This document shows positions 50,428 through 59,553 of a stretch of DNA of 64,000 bases, piece by piece. Numbering within the stretch: position 1 is the first letter of the stretch; each line of letters begins with the position of its first letter. The stretch is from JAAELZ01 sp965237995. GTDB taxonomy: Bacteria > Pseudomonadota > Gammaproteobacteria > Arenicellales > Poriferihabitantaceae. The notes beneath the pieces were generated by a model. That model was not told where the DNA came from. It did not search any database and was given only the letters and a program-made list of their open reading frames with translations. Location: contig CBDEGO010000004.1 of the NCBI GenBank assembly GCA_965237995.1, forward strand, positions 124,001 through 188,000, in the 5' to 3' direction. The position numbers and the translations under genes are program-made.

Positions 50428-52101
50428 ATGCTGTTTACATCCTTTGACTTTGTTTTTTTCTTCCTATTTGTATTGGCGGCATATTGGGCCCTACGAAGAC
50501 GATTAAGGGTTCAAAATATTTTCTTACTAGGAGCCAGCTATTTTTTTTACGGTTATTGGGACATCCGTTTTCTTTATTTGATTGTTGTCTCTACTGCCGT
50601 GGATTTTTGTTGCGCTCAGATCATCGATCGCGGACATATAAAGGCAAAAGATAAAATAAAAGTATCATGCTTTGTGCTGATTTCGGCGCTGTTGTTTGTT
50701 GTGCCAGATTTTAATGCGATAGATAACAACCACAATGGTTTTACAAATCTAATACATGCAGACTGGTCACCAGTATTTTCGAATGGTTTTGGTTGGAGTG
50801 TTTTTCTTTGGTCAACGGCTGTTTTAGTTATCCTCAATGTATGCTATCCATTGGTAAATCGAACGAGTACACATAGTCGCCGCAAAATATTTGTACTCGC
50901 CAGTATTGCTACCAATCTTACACTGCTGGGAATTTTCAAATATTTTAATTTTTTTGCTGACACTTTCAAGACATTTTCTGAATCTGTTTTTGGTGTTACA
51001 CCACACTGGTACACGCTGGACATAATCCTGCCTGTTGGAATTTCGTTTTATACTTTCCAGACCATCAGCTATACCATAGACGTTTATCGCGGGCATTTGC
51101 CTGCGTCAAAGAAACTCAGCGAATTTGCAGCTTATGTGGCGTTTTTCCCTCAGCTTGTTGCAGGCCCGATTGAGCGTGGTAAGCATCTTTTGCCACAATT
51201 TCAAAAATCACGTTCAAAACCAGCCTACGCGGATATACAGGAAGGCAGTTGGTTGATTTTTTGGGGCTTGTTTAAAAAACTGGTTATCGCAGACAACCTA
51301 GCTATTATCGTCAATAGTACCTTTGCTCCGTTTGATAATTTGACCGCCGGGACGGTAACGCCAGAAGATGGGTTTCGTTTACTCATCGCCGTTTATGCGT
51401 TTGCGTTTCAAATTTATTGTGATTTTTCCGGTTATACGGATATCGCACGTGGTACAGCCAAATTGTTGGGTTTTGATATTATGATTAACTTCAGGCTGCC
51501 CTATTTTTCTACTGGCCCTTCAGAGTTTTGGCGGCGTTGGCATATTAGCCTTTCCTCATGGCTTCGTGATTACTTGTACATACCTCTGGGTGGCAACAGA
51601 AAAGGTAAATTTAGGATGTATCGAAATTTGACGTTGACGATGCTGCTAGGAGGCCTATGGCATGGCGCGTCATGGACTTTTGTAATATGGGGTGCTTACC
51701 ATGGTTTACTGTTGAGCATTTATCGTTTTTTCAATATTAAAGACGAATTCGATGAAGTCATAAGCTGGAAAAAGGCGTTAATGATTGTGCTTTTTTTTCA
51801 GTTAACTTGTGTCGGTTGGCTGATCTTTCGGGCGTCTAATGTTGATACAATAGTTATTTTTCTTGAGTCCATTTTTTTAAATCCAACGTGGTCAGAACAA
51901 GCTTGGTTTGATATCAAACAGTTATGCTTTTATGTATGGTTTCTGATCTTATTCCAAATTGTTCAATACTGGACTAACAATTTAAACCCTATGCAGAGTT
52001 GGCATTGGTTTGTACGATTGAACGTCTGGATATATATCATCATGTCGTTATTGGTGCTAACCAGTAATAATCGACCAGAATTTATTTATTTTGCTTTTTA
52101 G
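50428..52101 (+). CDS. MBOAT family O-acyltransferase, AlgI-like
   Basis: A 557-residue polytopic membrane acyltransferase that would pass acyl groups across the membrane for polysaccharide O-acylation. Family motifs are GPIERGKHLLPQF, EFWRRWHISLSSWLRDYLYIP and LLGGLWHGASWTFVIWGAYHG; the histidine in GLWHGASW is the expected catalytic residue. It has about ten or more hydrophobic segments. Alginate AlgI works with AlgJ/AlgX SGNH proteins, and here SGNH proteins are encoded on both sides (6- and 4-base gaps), matching that scheme. Confidence 0.94.
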   Translation: MLFTSFDFVFFFLFVLAAYWALRRRLRVQNIFLLGASYFFYGYWDIRFLYLIVVSTAVDFCCAQIIDRGHIKAKDKIKVSCFVLISALLFVVPDFNAIDNNHNGFTNLIHADWSPVFSNGFGWSVFLWSTAVLVILNVCYPLVNRTSTHSRRKIFVLASIATNLTLLGIFKYFNFFADTFKTFSESVFGVTPHWYTLDIILPVGISFYTFQTISYTIDVYRGHLPASKKLSEFAAYVAFFPQLVAGPIERGKHLLPQFQKSRSKPAYADIQEGSWLIFWGLFKKLVIADNLAIIVNSTFAPFDNLTAGTVTPEDGFRLLIAVYAFAFQIYCDFSGYTDIARGTAKLLGFDIMINFRLPYFSTGPSEFWRRWHISLSSWLRDYLYIPLGGNRKGKFRMYRNLTLTMLLGGLWHGASWTFVIWGAYHGLLLSIYRFFNIKDEFDEVISWKKALMIVLFFQLTCVGWLIFRASNVDTIVIFLESIFLNPTWSEQAWFDIKQLCFYVWFLILFQIVQYWTNNLNPMQSWHWFVRLNVWIYIIMSLLVLTSNNRPEFIYFAF

Positions 52102-52105
52102 ATCA

Positions 52106-53119
52106 ATGAAAAAGTGGATCCGCATAGGTTTGTCACTTTTATGGGTGGGAGTTGCCGCAGAAGTTTATCTACGTGCGTTTGCGCCTCAGCCAATGGCCCC
52201 TAGGTATGTCATGGCCGGAGAGTTCGGTATCAGGACAAATATGCCTGAAGAAAACTATTGGCACACCACTCCCGAATTCAAAATCAACATTAGAACCAAT
52301 AGACTTGGTATCCGTGCTGACCAGAAATTTTCTGATGTAAAGCCACCTGGAGTGAAACGGATTGTGGTTTTGGGAGACTCATTTGGTATGGGCTATGGCG
52401 TTAATTTGGAAGATAGTTTTACTCATTTACTGGGTATACAAATGGAAGCCCATTTAAATCAAACAGTAGAAATCATTAATCTGTCGGTGTCAGGTTTTGG
52501 CACAGCCGAAGAATTATTAGCCCTGAAGCACCGTGGTCTTAAATATGCGCCCGACTATGTATTACTGGTATGGCACGCCACGGATGTGAAAGACAACATA
52601 CGTTCAGGTCTTTTCACCTTGAAAAATGGAAACCTGATCCGTACAGACAGAGATTACTTGCCAGGCGTTAAAACGAGAGAGTTTCTATACCAATTTTCGG
52701 TTTACCGATGGCTTGCCGGTAACAGCCATTTTTACAATTGGGTCAGGGAGTTTGCAGGCGTAACCCTAAAAAAGATTTTAGTTTGGATGCAGCCTGAAGC
52801 AACCCCCTTACCCAGTGAGGGCATTAATGGTACGAGAGGATATGCGCTGTCATATGCGTTGTTAGAGGAGATCAAAAAACAGTCTGAAGGAGCAGGTGCT
52901 GAGCTTGTGGTACTAGAAGTGCCGATTAGAAAGTCGCGATTAGAGTTTTTGCCAAGCATGCCAGATTCAGTTAGAGGCAATATCTCTGTAGTTAACCCGA
53001 TAAGTTCTTTCTTGACTAAGAAAGGTAAGAAAATTTATTGGGAGAAATCCCATGGTCACTTCACACCTCTTGGTTGTATGCTGGTGGCAAATGACCTATT
53101 CAATGAGCTTGTTAAGTAA
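52106..53119 (+). CDS. Exported SGNH-like protein, probable O-acetylation partner
   Basis: 337 residues from the ATG at 52106, with an N-terminal membrane or signal helix (IRIGLSLLWVGVAAEVYL). The SGNH blocks are VVLGDSFGMGYGV with the nucleophile serine, a middle region LVWHATDVKDN and the terminal HGHFTPLGC with the catalytic histidine. The order fits periplasmic AlgX/AlgJ-type or SGNH-like proteins that accept acyl groups from MBOAT partners. It starts 4 bases after the MBOAT gene and is followed by the flippase gene. It may transfer or remove acetyl groups. Confidence 0.8.
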   Translation: MKKWIRIGLSLLWVGVAAEVYLRAFAPQPMAPRYVMAGEFGIRTNMPEENYWHTTPEFKINIRTNRLGIRADQKFSDVKPPGVKRIVVLGDSFGMGYGVNLEDSFTHLLGIQMEAHLNQTVEIINLSVSGFGTAEELLALKHRGLKYAPDYVLLVWHATDVKDNIRSGLFTLKNGNLIRTDRDYLPGVKTREFLYQFSVYRWLAGNSHFYNWVREFAGVTLKKILVWMQPEATPLPSEGINGTRGYALSYALLEEIKKQSEGAGAELVVLEVPIRKSRLEFLPSMPDSVRGNISVVNPISSFLTKKGKKIYWEKSHGHFTPLGCMLVANDLFNELVK

Positions 53120-53128
53120 AGCACCCCG

Positions 53129-54652
53129 ATGAGAAAAAACAATAACATTAATAGCGACCAATTAACCAGAGGATCGGTAATCGCTAGGAATACAGTATGG
53201 AATTTGACGGGTAACGTCTTGCCTTTACTGGTTGGAGTATTCGCAATCCCTATTTTAATTTCAGAATTAGGAGAGGTACGTTTTGGTGTGCTAGCCATAT
53301 TTTGGGCAGTAATTGGCTACTTCAGTATTTTTGACTTTGGCTTGGGACGCGCAGTAACAAAATTGGTGGCTGAAAAGATAGGAGAAGGTAAATTAGATAA
53401 AATACCAAGCTTGATATGGGCTGCTATTTTATTACTTGGGCTAGTAGCAATAACCAGCACCGTGACAGCCTATTTTCTTGCTCACAGCATCGTCACTAAA
53501 TGGTTGAAAATAGAGCCCTTAATACAACCCGAAGCACTGCTGGCTTTTAAAGTGCTTGCAATTTCTATTCCTGTGGTTGTATTTACAGCCTTATTTCGAG
53601 CAGGATTAGAGGCGTATCAGCGTTTTGATATCATTAACTGCATTAGAATTCCCCTTGGTCTAATAACCTTTTTAGGCCCAGTTGTGGTGCTTTCTTTCAC
53701 CACGTCACTGGTTGTGATTGTGATTGTTCTTTTGGTGGGCCGGTTTGTTGGTCTTATGGCATATATTTACTTTTTTTTGGATACAATACCAGAAATTAAG
53801 CAGGGTCTAGTTTTAGATAAGGAGCAAATCAAAAGCTTGCTAAAGTATGGCGGCTGGATGACATTGATTAATTTGATTGCACCGTTAATATTATATCTTG
53901 ACCGGTTTTTTATTGGTTCGATGATGTCTATGGAATCAGTTACTTTTTATGTGGCTCCATTCGAAGTAGTGACCAAATTATCAATATTTCCAATGGCTCT
54001 CATAGCGGTTCTTTTCCCGGCCTTTTCGACACTTGTCAGCGCAAATAAGGAAAAAGCGGTTGTGTACTATGGTAGAGGCATTCAGCTTGTTTTTTATTTA
54101 ATTTTCCCTATGGTGTTAATCATTACTTTATTTGCGGAGGAAGGTATTTCTAGTTGGCTGGGTAAAGATTTTGCCGTTGAGAGCGCTATTGTCTTAAAGT
54201 GGCTAGCCTTTGGGGTTTTGATCAATTGTGTTGGGCGGATTCCTTTTGTGTTTATTCAGAGTATGGGAAGGCCGGATATCCCTGCTAAATTATTTTTGGT
54301 CGAGCTGCCGATATATTGCTTAACTTTGTGGTTTGTTATTGGACAATTCGGAATTATTGGGGTCACAGCAGTATGGGTGTTCAGAATTGTTGTTGATACG
54401 GTCGCATTTTTAATAACCGTTTATCGATTGATGCCGGAAACTTCGCTGGAAAGCATTAAAATCACAATGAAGTTGCTATGCGGAATGTGTTTACTGCTTC
54501 TATTAATATGTATTGATGGTATAACAGAAAAGTTAGTTTTTCTTCTATTTTTTGTACCAATTTATTGCCTGTTTGTTTGGTACTATGGGATTGAAACTGG
54601 TGAAAAAAAGAAGTTGTTATCTTTGGTAAAATATGAAAATAAAAATATTTGA
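53129..54652 (+). CDS. Wzx-type polysaccharide flippase
   Basis: A 507-residue membrane protein of the MOP/polysaccharide-transport superfamily with about fourteen hydrophobic segments. The start NTVWNLTGNVLPLLVGVFAIP and the following RFGVLAIFWAVIGYFSIFDFGLGRAVTK are hallmark helices of Wzx flippases. It should move undecaprenyl-linked repeat units to the periplasmic face. It lies between the SGNH gene (9-base gap) and the acetyltransferase gene (2-base gap), and works with the polymerase-like protein at 56246. The Wzx/Wzy pair plus Wza/Wzc defines a Wzy-dependent pathway. Confidence 0.9.
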   Translation: MRKNNNINSDQLTRGSVIARNTVWNLTGNVLPLLVGVFAIPILISELGEVRFGVLAIFWAVIGYFSIFDFGLGRAVTKLVAEKIGEGKLDKIPSLIWAAILLLGLVAITSTVTAYFLAHSIVTKWLKIEPLIQPEALLAFKVLAISIPVVVFTALFRAGLEAYQRFDIINCIRIPLGLITFLGPVVVLSFTTSLVVIVIVLLVGRFVGLMAYIYFFLDTIPEIKQGLVLDKEQIKSLLKYGGWMTLINLIAPLILYLDRFFIGSMMSMESVTFYVAPFEVVTKLSIFPMALIAVLFPAFSTLVSANKEKAVVYYGRGIQLVFYLIFPMVLIITLFAEEGISSWLGKDFAVESAIVLKWLAFGVLINCVGRIPFVFIQSMGRPDIPAKLFLVELPIYCLTLWFVIGQFGIIGVTAVWVFRIVVDTVAFLITVYRLMPETSLESIKITMKLLCGMCLLLLLICIDGITEKLVFLLFFVPIYCLFVWYYGIETGEKKKLLSLVKYENKNI

Positions 54653-54654
54653 AT

Positions 54655-55245
54655 ATGAGAATAATAAAAAACATTCGAGATACAGTTTACGGTTACCGAG
54701 CTCCAACATTTTTAAAATTGGACAAGCGGTATCGTCGTTATGATATTGGTGAATATACGTATGGGAAGCCTAAAGTATATGCACATGACTCTGATACAAA
54801 ATTCAAGATTGGCAAATTCTGTTCAATTGCAAGAGATGTCACCATTAGTTTGGGAGGTGAACATCATACAAAAAGAGTGACAACTTATCCATTTGAATAT
54901 TTTTTTGAGGATGTTTGGTCACACGAAAATCATGCTGGAAGTAAAGGAAATATCACCATAGGCAATGATGTTTGGATAGGGCATGATGCTACTATCCTTT
55001 CAGGAGTAACAATTGGTGATGGTGCGGTCATCGGTGCGAAAACTCTAGTTGCAAAATCAATACAACCTTACGAAGTAGTCGGGGGAAACCCTGCAAGAAA
55101 AATACGACTCCGTTTCAGTGACAGTGAAATAGAAAAGTTGTTAAAAATAAAATGGTGGGATTGGCCAATCGAGAAAATATTACAAGAGACACCTTATTTG
55201 TTATCAGAGGATATTTCCATATTTATTGAACGGCATTTTGTTTAA
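54655..55245 (+). CDS. CatB-type hexapeptide-repeat O-acetyltransferase
   Basis: 196 residues from the ATG at 54655; an earlier TTG adds two codons. The left-handed beta-helix is visible as hexapeptide repeats through SIARDVTISLGGEHHTKRVT and ITIGNDVWIGHDATILSGVT, and VVGGNPARKIRLRF closes the fold as in xenobiotic and sugar acetyltransferases. A histidine in GGEHHTKR is the likely catalytic base. Its target is probably a nucleotide sugar or lipid-linked sugar in the cytoplasm. The length is right for the family. Confidence 0.88.
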   Translation: MRIIKNIRDTVYGYRAPTFLKLDKRYRRYDIGEYTYGKPKVYAHDSDTKFKIGKFCSIARDVTISLGGEHHTKRVTTYPFEYFFEDVWSHENHAGSKGNITIGNDVWIGHDATILSGVTIGDGAVIGAKTLVAKSIQPYEVVGGNPARKIRLRFSDSEIEKLLKIKWWDWPIEKILQETPYLLSEDISIFIERHFV

Positions 55246-55286
55246 AGCGGAACCAATGACTAAAAGAGTAATTTAGGAAACATTAG

Positions 55287-56234
55287 ATGAAATGTGTAAT
55301 TTGCGGCAATAAACATCACAATAAAAACTATGTTGCTAGAGAAAATATGTTTGGAACCAACGATAGTTTTTCGTACGTTCAATGCAAGGAATGTGATTGT
55401 TTGCAAATCACTGAGACTCCTGAAAACATGGGCCAGTACTATGAGAATCGTTACTATTCATTTCAATCCGAGAGGGTAGGATCTCTAAAGAGATTTGTCG
55501 ACAAGCAAAGGGCTAAATATTATTTGTTTAACGAAACTTGGAGTGGCCTTTTATTATCTAAGCTAAAACCAAAGCGAGACTTGGTTGCTCTTTCGAAGAT
55601 TCCTTTAAATAGGAGTTCGCTTGTTCTTGATGTTGGTTGCGGCTCGGGCAAACTGCTACAGTTAATGCAGAATGTAGGGATGAAAAATTTATTAGGGATA
55701 GATCGATACATTGAGTCAAGTATTGTTTATGAGAGCGGTTTGAGAATTGATAAAAAAACTTTGTTTGAGGTTGAACAAAAGCAAGATGTCATTATGTTCC
55801 ACCATTCCTTTGAGCATATTGCGGAACAAATAGAAACCTTGGTTCGAGCAAGAAGCCTCTTGACGCCAGGCGGAGTTATATTGATCCGTGTTCCCACTGT
55901 TTCATCCTACGCGTGGAAGCATTATGGTGTTGATTGGGTCCAACTGGATGCACCACGTCATTTTTTCTTGCATTCAATCAAGAGCATGGCATTGCTTGCT
56001 AAAAACACAGACCTAAAGTTAGTTCACCACCATCATGACTCATGGTCATTTCAGTTTACAGGAAGTGAAATGATAAAAAATAACCATTTAGGTCAGATGA
56101 ATAAATCCAATTGTGGAGCTCTGCAAAAACCTGTGTTTTCTAAAAAAGAAATTGCAGTATATGAACGATTCTCACAAAAATTGAATGCGATTCAATTGGG
56201 CGACTCTGTTTCTTTTTACTTGATTGCCCGATAG
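55287..56234 (+). CDS. SAM-dependent methyltransferase with N-terminal zinc-binding motif
   Basis: A 315-residue methyltransferase. The first 40 residues have the CxxC pairs CVICG and CKECDC, a putative zinc site seen in sugar C-methyltransferases. The SAM motif is LVLDVGCGSGKLLQLMQNVG near residue 113, with HHSFEHIAE in the post-I region and LTPGGVILIRVPT later. It lies 41 bases after the acetyltransferase gene and 11 before the polymerase-like gene, and would modify a nucleotide sugar or a glycan. The exact position is unknown. Confidence 0.83.
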   Translation: MKCVICGNKHHNKNYVARENMFGTNDSFSYVQCKECDCLQITETPENMGQYYENRYYSFQSERVGSLKRFVDKQRAKYYLFNETWSGLLLSKLKPKRDLVALSKIPLNRSSLVLDVGCGSGKLLQLMQNVGMKNLLGIDRYIESSIVYESGLRIDKKTLFEVEQKQDVIMFHHSFEHIAEQIETLVRARSLLTPGGVILIRVPTVSSYAWKHYGVDWVQLDAPRHFFLHSIKSMALLAKNTDLKLVHHHHDSWSFQFTGSEMIKNNHLGQMNKSNCGALQKPVFSKKEIAVYERFSQKLNAIQLGDSVSFYLIAR

Positions 56235-56245
56235 CGGATATACAA

Positions 56246-57529
56246 ATGACCTCTTGGGATCAAAATAAATTTCGACGCAGAAAGACTCGGAGAAGGCACA
56301 CTCCTTTACCTATCACACTACTACTTATCGCTCTTGCTTTCCCTGTAGAGTTGTCTATTACAGTTGGGAGTTTATTAATTACGGCTTCACGAGCAGTCCT
56401 GCTTGCATTTGCATTCCCTAGTTTATTTAGATTTTTTAAACGCGGCCGTTTATATAGCGCAGAGTTGTGTTTGCTTGGATACGCAATTTGGACACTAGTT
56501 TCATATTCTGTTAACAACGGAGTTGGAGTTTCCATTGAGCGAGGAGGTATTCTTTCTTTAGAGGCAATAGTTGGGTACATGATTGTAAGGCTTTATATAA
56601 GTGACCTCTATAAATATAAACAAACGATCAAACTATTGTTGTTGATTGTGATGGTTCTTATGCCTCTGGTGGTAATTGAGTCAGTTACAGGTAACCATTT
56701 CATTCATACATTTTTTAATAAAATTACAGGCTATTATTATTCTTTGAGTTATGAAGAGAGGCTTGGGCTAACTCGGGCCTATGGGCCCTTTAGTCATCCT
56801 ATTCTCATGGGGGTGTTTAGCTCTGTATTAATCGGCTTGGTTTGGTATTTGTGGGATAAGAGTAACCCGGCAAACAAGCTTTTTAGAGTTGGAGTAATAA
56901 TAACGACTACATTTATGTCCCTTTCCTCGGCTCCTTTTTTGGTCGTGTTGTTTTCATTTTTTGCAATTATCTGGAACCGTCTGGCAAAGCCATTCAAACA
57001 AAAGTGGCAAATTGCGATGGGTGGATTCTTATCACTTTATGTGTTTTTGCTATTCTGGTCACCATATAACCCGCTATTGGTAATCTTGGGGAAAATAACT
57101 CTAAACCACCACACAGCTTATTATCGAGGGATAGTATGGGATTATGGCACTGCTGAAGTAATTAGGCACCCCATTTTTGGGATAGGGTTAAATGATTGGG
57201 TGAGGCCGGGCTGGATGATACATACTTCAATTGATACATTCTGGCTTAGAGAGGCCATGTTGTATGGCTTTCCTGGCATTATACTACTTTCATTAGGCAC
57301 TCTATTGCTAATAGGTAAAGTGGTAAAATGTATGAGGAGATCTGAATCCGGAGATTATATTTTAGCCTGTAAGGGCTGGCTAGTATCTATAGTTGCTTTT
57401 GTTATGGTAGGATTTACAGTTGATTTTTTTGGAACCATACGCATTTTCTTTTTCTTTTTCTTAGGTATTGGAGGAGCACTTATTAAGATTTCGACCTATA
57501 CGCAACTAAACTATAGTAAGCGACTGTAA
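56246..57529 (+). CDS. O-antigen ligase/polymerase-like membrane protein (Wzy-type)
   Basis: A 427-residue polytopic protein with about eleven hydrophobic segments after a basic start (RRRKTRRRHTPLP). The large periplasmic loop is near GPFSHPILMG, and the conserved GIGLNDWVRPGWMIHTS region lies in the second half; such proteins of the WaaL/Wzy fold link glycan units. In a locus with Wzx, Wza and Wzc-like proteins it is best read as the repeat-unit polymerase, though ligase activity is possible. It is followed by a glycosyltransferase gene (85-base gap). Confidence 0.82.
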   Translation: MTSWDQNKFRRRKTRRRHTPLPITLLLIALAFPVELSITVGSLLITASRAVLLAFAFPSLFRFFKRGRLYSAELCLLGYAIWTLVSYSVNNGVGVSIERGGILSLEAIVGYMIVRLYISDLYKYKQTIKLLLLIVMVLMPLVVIESVTGNHFIHTFFNKITGYYYSLSYEERLGLTRAYGPFSHPILMGVFSSVLIGLVWYLWDKSNPANKLFRVGVIITTTFMSLSSAPFLVVLFSFFAIIWNRLAKPFKQKWQIAMGGFLSLYVFLLFWSPYNPLLVILGKITLNHHTAYYRGIVWDYGTAEVIRHPIFGIGLNDWVRPGWMIHTSIDTFWLREAMLYGFPGIILLSLGTLLLIGKVVKCMRRSESGDYILACKGWLVSIVAFVMVGFTVDFFGTIRIFFFFFLGIGGALIKISTYTQLNYSKRL

Positions 57530-57614
57530 TTTGAGCCGTTATGTTTGTTTTTTCTCAAGTTCAAGCACCTCTTTTCAGCAGAAAGTCCTGAAAGAAATCT
57601 AGCAACTCAATTTA

Positions 57615-58553
57615 ATGTGTAATTTAGAACTAAGTATTATCGTTGTTTCATATAATACGGCGGACTACACTCGCCGAGCTATTGAGTCAATTTATGAGGA
57701 AACCAAAGAGACTTTATTCGAGGTTATAGTTGTTGACAATGCTTCTACAGATAATTCGGTGACTGTACTGAACCAACATTTCCCTCAGATGACGCTTATC
57801 AAATCAGAAAAAAATACAGGTTTTGCTGGTGGTGTTTGTTGTGGTGTTGAACAAGCAAGGGGCCAGTTTCTGTTGTTGCTTAATCCGGACGTCTTGATTC
57901 TTGACGGGGCGGTTGACAAGCTGATGAAGTTTGCCAAGCAATTTCCTGAAAACGGTATCTGGGGTGGTGTAACCTTAAGCAGCGATTTAACTTTAAATAG
58001 TCAGAATGCTTATAAAAGTGAGACCTTTAGTACCTTGTTTTTCAGAGCCGTTGGCTTGAGTAAAGCTTTTCCTAGAAATTGCTTATTTAACCAAGTTAAC
58101 TACGGGAGTTGGAACCGTGATACTGTTAAGGAAGTGGATATAATCACAGGTTGCTTCTTTTTGACTCAACGCAAAGTTTGGGATCAATTGGGTGGCCTTG
58201 ATACTGTTTTTTTTATGTATGGAGAGGAAGCTGATTACTGCATACGCGCTCTGGCTGAAGGCTATCAACCCTTAATAACACCTAATGCACGTGTTATTCA
58301 TCACGGAGGAGTCAGTCACACTCACTTTTCAGGAAAGCTAATTAAGTTACTAAAAGGAAAAGTGGAATTGATTAATCGCCATGTCAGTAGTCGGAAGAAG
58401 CCAGTCTACAAATTTTTACTTTTTCTTTATGTCTTTAATAAATTCATGTTGTACCGCTTATTTAAACCAAATTCTGATAAAGGGGAAGAATGGCGCATTA
58501 TATTTGAAAACCGAAAAGAATGGTTAAGAGGGTACTACTACAACGCCAAGTAA
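57615..58553 (+). CDS. Glycosyltransferase family 2, rhamnosyltransferase-like
   Basis: A 312-residue GT-A fold enzyme with start LSIIVVSYNTADYTRRAIES, nucleotide-sugar motif VIVVDNASTDNSV, NPDVLILDG (the position of the metal DXD-like motif) and GCFFLTQRKVWDQLGGLD, a typical acceptor-loop string, then EEADYCIRALAEGY. This pattern matches GT2 rhamnosyltransferase-type enzymes. It acts in the cytoplasm on lipid-linked oligosaccharide. A methyltransferase pseudogene follows after 61 bases. Confidence 0.9.
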   Translation: MCNLELSIIVVSYNTADYTRRAIESIYEETKETLFEVIVVDNASTDNSVTVLNQHFPQMTLIKSEKNTGFAGGVCCGVEQARGQFLLLLNPDVLILDGAVDKLMKFAKQFPENGIWGGVTLSSDLTLNSQNAYKSETFSTLFFRAVGLSKAFPRNCLFNQVNYGSWNRDTVKEVDIITGCFFLTQRKVWDQLGGLDTVFFMYGEEADYCIRALAEGYQPLITPNARVIHHGGVSHTHFSGKLIKLLKGKVELINRHVSSRKKPVYKFLLFLYVFNKFMLYRLFKPNSDKGEEWRIIFENRKEWLRGYYYNAK

Positions 58554-58614
58554 TTGATTTAGAACTACATTACATTATACTATGGTCTAACTTTGTTATT
58601 TTATTCAATGCTTT

Positions 58615-59413
58615 TTGATATTGAAAGAACATCAGGCCCTTTACTTATACTTTAACGAAACAGCAGTGATGCAAAATTTAAAACAGAAACTAGGGCAGCC
58701 CTTTAAACTATTCGAAAGTTACAAGGATGAGGTAAGATATATAGAGAATCTTATCATTGCGGAATTTGAAAGCAATGAAACAATTTCTATCCTCGAGGCT
58801 GGTTGTGGTCAAGAGTGGCCGCTAGATATTTCGCAACTGAACTTTACGTTAACGGGGATTGATTTGGATGAAGATGCGCTAAATATTCGGCAACGTACCC
58901 AAAATGATTTGGATAGGGTGGTGATTGATGACTTAAAGAGTGTCGAATTTGGTGACGAAAAATTTGATTTAATATATAACGCTTTCGTTTTAGAATATGC
59001 GGATGGAGCAGAACAAGTATTAGATAATTTTGATAGTATGTTAAAGCCATCGGGAGTTATGATACTAAAGTTTCCAGATAGGGATACGGTTTTTGGTTTT
59101 ATTACAAGACATTCACCTTTTTGGTTTCATGTTCTATATGTCAAATACATACAAGGCATGAAAGATGCTGGAAAACCTGGTTACGCTCCCTATCCAACAT
59201 ACTATGATGATGTTGTAAGTAGAAAAGGTTTTTTACAGTACTGTGAAGGGAGGGGTTACAAGGTGTTGGCGGAATGAGGGTTTGGTGACTACCTGGAAAA
59301 AAACTATTGTGGTCAAGATGATTGGTGTTGTGTCTCGAGTAATTTCAGTATTGTTTTTCGGAAAATTGCCTTGGCGGCATAATAATCTCACCTATGTTGT
59401 CCAAAAGCCTTAA
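58615..59413 (+). pseudogene. SAM-dependent methyltransferase, frameshifted near its 3' end
   Basis: The intact part (58615-59274) encodes about 220 residues with a SAM motif ILEAGCGQEWPLDI and IDLDEDALN, FGDEKFDLIYNAFVLEYADG, and KPSGVMILKFPD. An extra T at 59275 creates TGA in the frame (59275-59277). Skipping it, translation continues for 45 codons, EGLVTTWKKTIVVK then SVLFFGKLPWRHNNLTYVVQKP, to TAA at 59411, a coherent C terminus. The true start is uncertain: TTG at 58615 or 58621, or ATG at 58669. Either a sequencing slip or recent inactivation; the enzyme may still be partly active, as the core is intact. Confidence 0.75.
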
Positions 59414-59553
59414 GACTATCTCGCTATTTGACAATTAGCATTTAGAACTCCCAGCCTGATTATTATTTGACTTGGACAATAAGTCTTCGATAATGATTCT
59501 CTTGTCCATAAAAATATTTTATCACTTACTAGAACCGATCGTTTATATAGAGT

